The position numbers and the translations under genes are program-made. The notes below the pieces were generated by a model. It ran no database searches. It was given only the letters and a program-made list of their open reading frames with translations, and was not told the DNA's origin. A DNA stretch of 64,000 nucleotides from Sipunculus nudus (Eukaryota > Annelida > Sipuncula > Golfingiida > Sipunculidae), in NCBI GenBank assembly GCA_026874595.1, contig CM049309.1, forward strand, positions 21,238,033-21,302,032, written 5' to 3'. Positions 13,191 to 23,000 of the stretch are shown piece after piece; positions within the stretch are counted from its first letter, which is position 1; each line of letters opens with the position of its first letter.

Positions 13191-15054
13191 TCATGACAGC
13201 CAGGTACAGGTACTCTCAGTTGTCTACCCAGGTACAGGTACAAGTACCTGGCCCCAACCCTGATATCCCAGAGTGGAATTAGGCAAATGAAGTATATGCT
13301 CCCGAGGCAGCGGAAATCTTGCGCTTCTAAAGAAGCAACTGATTTTCACGCTGTTAGCTTTGACCGTTTATGATATATTTAGACACCAGATGGCGGTTCG
13401 TTGTCGGCTGAAATAAACGTGCGTATGATGTGACAAGCAGCCAATCAGATGCCAATAAACAAACACTCGAAGCATCCTGGCTCTGCCCATTGCTGCGCTT
13501 CAAGCGTCGCTTGATGAGTTTCTGGTCGAATTTAAATTACTCCCTCTGCATTCTCGCATCGACGACAGATTCGATTAAGACATTATGACTGTGTTAGCGT
13601 AGCCATGTATCTGTTGTCTGCAGAACTGAAACGAGCCAGCGAGGTGTGCACGCAGCCTTTGTTGTTACATTTTGTTTGAATTACAGCTCACCGGCCGAGC
13701 ATCCTATGTGCCCAAGGCCCTAAGCAAACCACGTCAGGGGCAATTCTTTCTGAGCCTGTGGCCTGTTGAGACGGTTACGCGGGGCTATGAGCTGTCACTC
13801 AAAAGGATATAAACATGATTGGCTCCGTGTATTCTTCGCTTGGATTTGTCTTCCAGCACAAGGTCTCATCTGATTGGACAAAAATACAGTGCTCCCCTCT
13901 GGTGTAGCAATTCAGGATACGAGGTCATAACAAACAGTGCCTTACGATATAGGTAGTAGCCCTATAGGTAAAGTGCTGTGTAAAGAGCGTAAATGAAGTA
14001 TAATTTTATATTGATCCTGGTACTGACAAATTGACATGACATGATCCTAATTATAACGTTAAATGTCCGATACTATTAGTCATGTATAAGATACATGACT
14101 TCATGCCAGTTTAGTGTCAGGGTTCTATGAGTGGATCCTCTTTGTCACATCTCCATAGAGGTTGATTCTATTCAAAATAGATTTTGAGTATGATTCTGTG
14201 CAAAGTGCAGGGAGTTATTGTGACTTAAGTCCACTGAAACACTGTTGGCTGTCATGCACTCTGACGTACAGTTGAAACATCACAGGTAAATTGATTATGA
14301 TACAAATAAATATCCAAGCGTAATATATGGAAAAGCACACAAATATGCTTTTATTCCATATGCGTCATAAAATAAGATTTCATAGGAAATTACAGTCAGG
14401 AATGCTGCAATTGTCGTCAAGAATCTGTCCGCGAGGCATTCAAGACAACTGCTGAGAAGCGACCCCATTTGGCTGTTCCGTTAACCATTCAGTGTGTACC
14501 AAATGGTTGAATTATTTGATCAGATTATGGGGGCTGAGGCATTAAACAGAAAAAAGCTTAGTACCCTTCACCGGCCCTGCTTGAACATTAGGTAAAACTT
14601 TTCTCTTTGCTTAAAACCGATTCGACTTGAGTTGATCCAACACAGAAATCTTCCAGCTTAACCGACCTTGTAAGAAATGGCATGTGACATTAGTTAGAGA
14701 CAATTTTCTAAGGAATGTGATGGCGCTTTTTATCTCTGGCTACTCAAGAATAATAATGGGAGCCTGGTTTCGGGGCGCATTAAAAAGTGCTTCTAAAAAG
14801 AAAATATGGGGCGCGATGGGGCCAAAAGTCAGATGCCGTGATTATATATTTCTTAAAGAACCATATAAAACAATAAAATTCGTACCAATATATACAAGTA
14901 ATAAATTTTTACAGGAAAAGCCAAAATGAGGATTTTTTTTACACAAAAAAAATGGGGTCCGGTAAATCTTTGGAGATCTGGCAGATCTTCTGTGCTGCCA
15001 GACCCAAATGTCCAGTGACAATTTTCGGCAAATTCGAGCCCTGAAAAGCCTGTT

Positions 15055-15415
15055 TCCCTGCTGATTTTCCTACACTCATTTCACCTACTCTGACATGAAC
15101 TATCAGTGAATATCAGAAGTCTCCTGATTTGGGAATTGAACCTACAATCTCTAGACCAGGAGCGCTACAAGCTCCCAGCTGAACCATGAAGACAAGATAC
15201 CAATGGAGGTGATTTTTGTTTATAGATAGCGCCAAGTGAAGCACCATCTATCCTGTAAATTGGGAACTATTTTGTATTTAAACAGCTGGATTTGGCATAA
15301 GGTGGGGGCTACAACTCCCGCTCATGTTGGGAACCCAGGTTCCCACTCTGACTCCTCCTCCTTTTTAATAGTGAACTTCAGGTATGAGCAAAATGAAATA
15401 CGAGAATTTCTTATG
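15055..15415 (-). repeat. Dispersed repeat with tRNA-like (SINE-type) promoter, right copy
   Basis: Inverted partner of 9059-9430. Read on the minus strand, the A-box region is TGGTTCAGCTGGGAGC (15186-15171) and the B box is GGTTCAATTCCC (15142-15131), closer to the tRNA consensus than in the left copy. It cannot be a working tRNA gene because the acceptor and anticodon stems do not pair. Confidence 0.65.
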
Positions 15416-15829
15416 AAATTATGATGTACAGGAGTGATTATGGAATAGGTGGCTACCATTAAAACTAAAATTTATATATATGAATGGAGTAGTTTTCATA
15501 CGCAGAGTTTCATGGGGACAGAATAAAAAGTGGGGGTTATTTATTTAATAAAAATTTTTTTAAATATATAAAAGTGTATTAAAATATAAAAAAAGTCATG
15601 TATGTACTCATTCAAGCTGTACACTATTCTCTGTCGCTGCATCTCTCCATGTTGCTATCTGTTATGAATCTAAAACAGAGAAGATAACAGGAATTATTAA
15701 TAAACATACATAATGATTAACATTGGTATTAACAGGATATGATCCAGTGACCTTCCTGTTTTGAGTCTGAGGTATAACTGTGATGCCATCAGTGTGCTCT
15801 TAACAACAGTTCCTTATAGGATCAACTGG

Positions 15830-16445
15830 ACATGGCACCACCTGTTATTGTTATGTAATAATCAGCGATGATTTTGTGGTCTGGTCATAGGAAAGAGTCA
15901 AATTAAGTTCTGGATTACAGGTCTTTGAAGATATTGACTCAGGATATAAGAATTTCAAAAGACAAGTGGTGCCCTACAGTGATCACTGTGTCAGTCCTTC
16001 TGTCCTTCTGTCCGTCTGTCAATGAAGCTTTCTTTCACCTGAGATATCTCAACAACAAAATATTTGATCTTTCAATAGTTAACAGGGATGATTGGTACCT
16101 ATGAGGGCTCCAGACCTTTTGAATGACAGACCCATTGGAATTCCAATATGGTCGCCACAGAGTATTTGGTGAATTTATTTAGCGCACAATATTCAACAAG
16201 AACATGCTTGAGCTTTCCCTAATTCACTAGGATGATTGGCACCTATGAGGGCTCCAGATCTATTGAATTACAGCCCTGTCAGAATTTCAGTATGGCCACC
16301 ATAGTCCAATCGGTGATTTTCTTTTTCGTGCGTTATCTCAACAAGAACTTGCTTCAGCTTTCTCAAATTCACTGGGATGATTAGCACCTAGGTGGGCTCT
16401 AGACTTATCAAATTGTTTTATAAATCCTGTATCACTCCTACCCTT
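15830..16445. repeat. Diverged tandem repeat, unit about 150 bp
   Basis: Three units can be aligned on GATGATTGGTACCTATGAGG (16086), GATGATTGGCACCTATGAGG (16231) and GATGATTAGCACCTAGGTGG (16376). The spacing is 145 bp in both intervals. The lead-in at 15960-16020 is a GTCCTTCTGTCCGTCTGTC block seen in other repeats of this window. Confidence 0.75.
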
Positions 16446-16879
16446 TCAATAAAAAAAACAGGTAATTTGTAGAGACCTTGTCTGTTTGTTCTTCACACCT
16501 GAACAGCACTATTTCTTCATAAGCCTTTCTTACTACAGTTTTCAAGTAACATCCAAATACACCATTTCTCTCACTGTGGGGCCCTCTAAGGACTGTGGTC
16601 CACTTACATCTAGTTATAAAATATATTATTTTTACATTTGTTTAAATGTAGCTACTAATGTAGCCTACTGTGAACAGTACTGAGTTTCCAAGAAGCAGAA
16701 TTCGGTTGCACCTTATTTGAACCCAGAAAACACTAGTGCAAGGGATGACATCTGAATGAATACCTGCTGTATGAAGGGTTCAGTTAGTGTTAAATTTGAG
16801 ACTGATGTTCACAATTTTTGACAGGATCATTGCTATCGTACCATTTAATTTTTAATTGACTGGTTATCCATTTTTCTAG

Positions 16880-17016
16880 GGAGAACGTAAGGGAACAAAC
16901 AAATACTACCCACCTGATTTTGACCCACAAAGACATCGGAATCTTGCTGGATACACGGGTCAGCATCCCCTCAGAGAGCGGGCGAGGAAACTAAAGCAGG
17001 GCATCCTCATCATCAG
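16880..17016 (+). CDS. YJU2B: YJU2B coding exon 2
   Basis: Residues 2-46 (GERKGTNKYYPPDF..GILII) plus two bases of Arg47. Acceptor tttttctag, donor AG|gtaggt. A MITE-like element begins 13 bp beyond the donor. Confidence 0.93.
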
Positions 17017-20000
17017 GTAGGTATTGTATGGCCAAAAAAAAGTTAAGTTTAGTTCTCAGGCACTTTTTTTTATAAATAAATGTGGGCAGGCTGATTTTTA
17101 TTTTAAATTTTTTTGTATGTTTCGATAAAAATGTCAAATGATAAGGAAAAGCATGATAATAACATATTTATTTTGCTAAAGAAGTAAAAGTACTACATAG
17201 CAAATGAAATTTTATCACAATTGTATGATTTTATCTCTTTGAAAGAAATGTCAGAGCGGCTGGAGCTCAAAATTGATAAATTGATAAAAAAATCAAAATA
17301 AAAATTATTGATGATTTGGTTTAAGATTGACCTGGGCAGTGCCTGAGAACCATACCCTTTATTTTTTTGGTGTAACAAAGTGATTTTGTGTGTGTTTACA
17401 TTATGAGAGAGACAAAAGACAAGAATTGGTAGACACTTCCTTTTTATTCCAGATCAATTCACCGTGTTGTTACTGTGAAGGGTGTCACTCAGTCTCTGTG
17501 CTGTCTGCTTGGGCACACACACTACAAGAGTTGTGATACAGAGTTGTCTCATGACATATGAGAGAAATATATCCATTGTTCTACATTTCATCATAATTGC
17601 TGTTCCTTATTGGATGACTTAGTCAAAATTACGTCAGAGTTTGGCGTGTTCTTTTAATGTTTTCAATATTTTCATTGGACCAACATTTTCTGGAACAACC
17701 AATGTCTGACTCCACATGGAACTTTACATATGAAGCAAATTTCCTTACCTATGATGTCACTGTAATAATCAATTTGTCTGAACTCTCAGTTTAGTTTTTC
17801 TGACAGACCTGGGTAAGCTGTAATTGTTTTTTGTTGGAATTAATATGATTTTAAGCTCAACATGTAATGTTCAGTGATCCATCAATTTCCCTGACATATC
17901 CATGAACGGTACATATAAATTGTACAGAGCTTTAAAACAGAATCCTGTAAAACTATTTGTAATGTATTTGTTTTACTAATAATATTGAAGTAACCACTTC
18001 ATAAAAGTATCACTCTCAGTTAGAGGACTATCAAAGTAAAGCAGAGCTTTGTGATTATCAGGCTGTTATTATGGGGAACACAAAGGTTTAAAAAGATGGC
18101 AAGGAAAATAGCACCAGGCGACCTGATGATCTGACATCAATCTGAGGATAACTTTCACTTTTTGATCACTTTGTAAATTTATAGATGTTAACAGATGGTA
18201 ATAGGTGTTACAATCAAAGGAGGCTTGTTTGTCAGATTTGGTTTATTTATATTTGTTTAGAGGATTGGTCATAATAATAATCTCTTGATGTACATTGAAG
18301 TCAGGTGACTGCTGTTTAATGTGTTTAAAAAGAGACACAATTACTGCCATTGGTAGTGTGATACCCTTCCAGGTCTTTCAAAGTTGTATTTGTCTGTATA
18401 GATGTATACAGATGTATACAGGCATGCAACAGGATTCATGGCCATAATAACGAGAGAGTCTACTTTAAATGGAAACATACACTTTTAGTGTAATAATTAG
18501 TTGAAATGTGCTCAAGAGGAGAAGCTTGCTGTAATTTATTTATTAAATTTCATTTGTTGTGTGTTTCCTTTTATAGATTTGAGATGCCCTATAATATCTG
18601 GTGTGATGGCTGTAAAAACCACATAGGAATGGGTGTCCGCTACAATGCAGAAAAATCCAAAGTGGGCATGTACTACACTACACCAATCTACAAGTTCCGC
18701 ATGAAGTGTCACCTTTGTGATAATTATATTGAGATGAAGACTGACCCAGCTGTAAGTACATTTTGTTTAAATTCACATGAATGCTTGTATAGATAATCTG
18801 AATTTAAACAGCAATATCAAAGCCCATAGTCAGTATTAAATGTGGTAATGTGTGGCTTCCCAAACAGGAAGTTTTTCTGTTGTGATATTTTTTTTGCCTT
18901 GACAGTGATTGGCATTACAAAAACAGCACTTAAACTAGTAAATACAAAATGTTTTTTTTTTATTCTGTAAATGTGATTGCATGTTTCCCTGGGATATTTA
19001 ATATATTTTAATAATTTTTAAAATCAATATAATTGTGCATTTATCATGTATATTTTTCAGTGTGTGACCTTTTATTCATATCTCAGGTTTCCTGCATAAC
19101 ACAAATATAAGCAATATTATAAATTGCTAATTGTTATTCCTGGATTATTATATGGATTTACCAAGTTTTGTTTAGTTCCAAGTTAATTAAATATATAGAA
19201 TTTTACTGTTTTGAATTGTGAAGCAAATTTTGCACATACGTATGCACCTGTATTTGAAGCTGACATTTCATGACTTTATATATATTCAGTGATTTTTTTT
19301 TATAAAAAAAAAAAGAAAAAATATTTTTTTGTAAAACATTGATATTTGACCAGCCACAGTTACTCGTGATTTTTTTTTACAGAACTGTGAATATGTCATT
19401 ATATCTGGAGCCAGACGGAAAGAACAGCGGTGGGACCCAAAAGATAATGAACAGATTGTAACAGATGGTAAGTGCATGTTTAATTTACAAGTCGTGAACA
19501 GCATGTCACTGAGACCTTATGGTATTAAAAATAGATTCCTTATACACAACAGCATGTCACTGAGACCTTATGGTATTAAAAATAGATTCCTTATACACAA
19601 CAGCATGTCACTGAGACCTTATGGTATTAAAAATAGATTCCTTATACACAACAGCATGTCACTGAGACCTTATGGTATTAAAAATAGATTCCTTATACAC
19701 AACAGCATGTCACTGAGACCTTATGGTATTAAAAATAGATTCCTTATACACAACAGCATGTCACTGAGACCTTATGGTATTAAAAATAGATTCCTTATAC
19801 ACAACAGCATGTCACTGAGACCTTATGGAATTAAAAATAGATTCCTTATACACAACAGCATGTCACTGAAACCTTATGGTATTAAAAATAGATTCCTTAT
19901 ACACAACAGCATGTCACTGAGACCTTATGGTATTAAAAATAGATTCCTTATACACAACAGCATGTCACTGAGACCTTATGGTATTAAAAATAGATTCCTT

Positions 20001-23000
20001 ATACACAACAGCATGTCACTGAGACCTTATGGTATTAAAAATAGATTCCTTATACACAACAGCATGTCACTGAGACCTTATGGTATTAAAAATAGATTCC
20101 TTATACACAACAGCATGTCACTGAGACCTTATGGTATTAAAAATCGATTCCTTATACACAACAGCATGTCACTGAGACCTTATGGTATTAAAAATAGATT
20201 CCTTATACACAACAGCATGTCACTGAGACCTTATGGTATTAAAAATAGATTCCTTATACACAACAGCATGTCACTGAGACCTTATGGTATTAAAAATAGA
20301 TTCCTTATACACAACAGCATGTCACTGAGACCTTATGGTATTAAAAATAGATTCCTTATACACAACAGCATGTCACTGAGACCTTATGGAATTAAAAATA
20401 GATTCCTTATACACAACAGCATGTCACTGAAACCTTATGGTATTAAAAATAGATTCCTTATACACAACAGCATGTCACTGAGACCTTATGGTATTAAAAA
20501 TAGATTCCTTATACACAACAGCATGTCACTGAGACCTTATGGTATTAAAAATAGATTCCTTATACACAACAGCATGTCACTGAGACCTTATGGTATTAAA
20601 AATAGATTCCTTATACACAACAGCATGTCACTGAGACCTTATGGTATTAAAATAGATTCATTATACACAACAGCATGTCACTGAGACCTTATGGTATTAA
20701 AAATAGATTCCTTATACACAACAGCATGTCACTGAGACCTTATGGTATTAAAAATAGATTCCTTATACACAACAGCATGTCACTGAGACCTTATGGAATT
20801 AAAAATAGATTCCTTATAGATAAGTTTCTAGTTTACAGGAATAATATACATCAAAACAGTTTGCACAAAATTAATAAAAAATAATGTGGCATATGTGTAA
20901 AAAAATGTGCATCCCAAGAGGTTCACCATAAAACCTTTATGTTTTTGTAAGCTGAATACCCTTCTTGTGTAGAGGACACAAGTTAATGTAACTGTTAAAA
21001 TCAGGTTAAATCATTTGCAAATAAAACCTGCTTATGTTGAACATTGAATATGTTGAACCTAACTTGTCAGTTTAGTTCAAAACAAAATTTTGAGAAGTTG
21101 TTTTCAAAGTGTAACTGCTCAGGACTGCATAAAGGTACCACTACATCTCCCCTTATCAATCTTTCAGAAGTTTGTGAGCTGTACCTAAAAAGGAATGTAT
21201 GTCAAAAAGGAATGCATGTCATATTTCTTTATATTTTAGACAAAGCAGACATAAAGAAAATGGCCACTGATGCCATGTTCAAATTGGAACATGGTATTAA
21301 TGATAAACAAAAGGTCCAGGTGGCAGCACCAACCATTGCTGAACTGACACGCTCACAACTTGAGAGGAAGGATGATTACATGCTTAACAGCCAAGCCAGG
21401 GCTGCATTTAGGGTAGGCCACCTTTTTCAAATATATGTTGTGGTTGGCTTCATATAAGAGAGGTTAAAAATTCTCAACTTTTGCTGTTTCATCGTTTCAG
21501 GAGAGTTTCATTTTTGCGATCTCACAATACAATATCTACGCAAAGTATGTCCATTATTGTATAAATTTATTACATTAAATAATGTGTGCAAAGTCTAAAC
21601 AATTTGACAGGGGCCCAAGTGAACATCAGATGAGTTGAATTTCATGTTTATTATTGGCAGATAATTTTAAAGGTCTGACATTGTTTATGAAAGCAATCTT
21701 TTTCCTTTTGACTTGCTTTCAACAATGAAGCCTTTTATTCATGAAGGTTTTGTTTTCGCCATAATTTTATTTTCATTGATATCTTGAATTTGAAACCCTT
21801 GTGTATATATATATAATTTTGCAGATCTTTGAAACTGTTGATATTAGACTTATTGAGAAGGTTATCTGTATGGTTCAGGTGGAAAATGATAATTGAATTG
21901 ATAATTATGTTCTGGTTCCTGGAGGTAGAGCAAAGCTTTTTATGAGTGTTTCGGTCCAGGGCTGAAGTAACAAGTCCAGCCCCTCTCAGAATGTCTCTTA
22001 AAAAATCAAGAGAAAACCACAGAGATAAGCTGTTATACCATAGCAGCAGGTTTATTACCTCTTTTACACACCAGCTGTGCCAAAAAAGTATGCAGAAACC
22101 AGTTTGGTGCTTTCATATAGCAAAAAAACCAAAGCCCAGGTGGGAAGTGCACATGACACTATTCCTTCCAAACCCAGGGGTCATTTGAAACAGAAGACTA
22201 CATGAGTGACCTCACATCAAGACATGAAAGAAGGGGTTACACTCAATTTGGCCAAAACAGACATGGTAGTCTGGGTTACACTCAGGTTGGCCATAACAGA
22301 GTTAGTTAATATTTTATTGCAGTTTGAAAGCTCAATCCACATTGAAAAGGGATTCAATTCCCATTCAAATTAGAACAGAATGAGGAGCACAGATTGCATA
22401 CATATTTATTTGATTGCCATTTGAAGTTGAACACCCAGTGCAGATTGAATGTTGTTTAAAAACAGTTTGAAACTGTTTTTGCATTTGCTGTGTGAAAGGG
22501 GTTCACAACCTTTCTATCATTCTGCCCTGTTCATATGAAACCTGAAATCCTGAAGGCTCAGCACTGGCACATTATACTTTAATCATTTTCTCTTCATCCT
22601 CAGCCATCTGTAGGCCCAGACCTATCCTCTAAATTAAGCTTGTACTTACGGTTTCCTGTGAGTTTAGTAAATGAAAGAAGAACCTTATTTAAAATATGAG
22701 GCCATTGAAATATCTATTGAAATCACTTTTATATTACTGTCATATTGCAAACATGAATACAATTTTTCAGGTTTCAATCTTTGCAAAATATAAATTCCTT
22801 CTTTCTCACATGTTCAACTTTAAACTTTGAAACAAATCTTGGTGGATGGCAGTAAAATAAAAAAGCCATCTATCCCAAACTTATTCAGCAGTTGTAAAAT
22901 TTGGGTCAGAAGTACACGTATAAGCAGATCTTCATAGATTCATAACTTTTTAAATGAAAATATTTTGAGAAACACCCGGGATATTGTGGTATTGCTGTCC

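Larger units (their letters stand above)
10355..13262. mobile_element. hAT-like non-autonomous element, GTAC-rich family, copy 1
   Basis: The terminal inverted repeats are CAGGGTTGGGGCCAGGTAC (10355-10373) and its inverted copy (13244-13262). Flanking 8-bp repeats are ATATCCCG (10347-10354) and ATATCCCA (13263-13270), 7 of 8 identical, as expected for a hAT target duplication. Both ends carry subterminal clusters of AGGTACAGGTAC (10365-10495 and 13160-13258). There is no transposase. The 3' end resembles the ends of the element at 60722-63399, indicating one family. Confidence 0.75.
9607..15043. mobile_element. Possible older hAT-like element, invaded by another element
   Basis: The ends are inverted copies of CAGGGCTCGAATTT (9607-9620 and 15030-15043), after which the sides diverge. 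A CAGGG-type end fits the hAT superfamily. The 8-bp flanks (CTCATAAT and AAAAGCCT) do not match, so a single insertion event is not proven. No transposase reading frame was recognised in 9607-10354 or 13263-15043. Confidence 0.4.

Noticed and set aside
9607-15043. Confident single hAT insertion defined by CAGGGCTCGAATTT ends
   Set aside because: The 8-bp flanks do not match, so it is kept only as a low-confidence older element.
19476-20684. 402-codon open frame as a stand-alone gene
   Set aside because: It is a 51-bp tandem repeat inside a YJU2B intron with no promoter, start context or non-repetitive domain. It is reported as a repeat and as a possible intron-retention product only.
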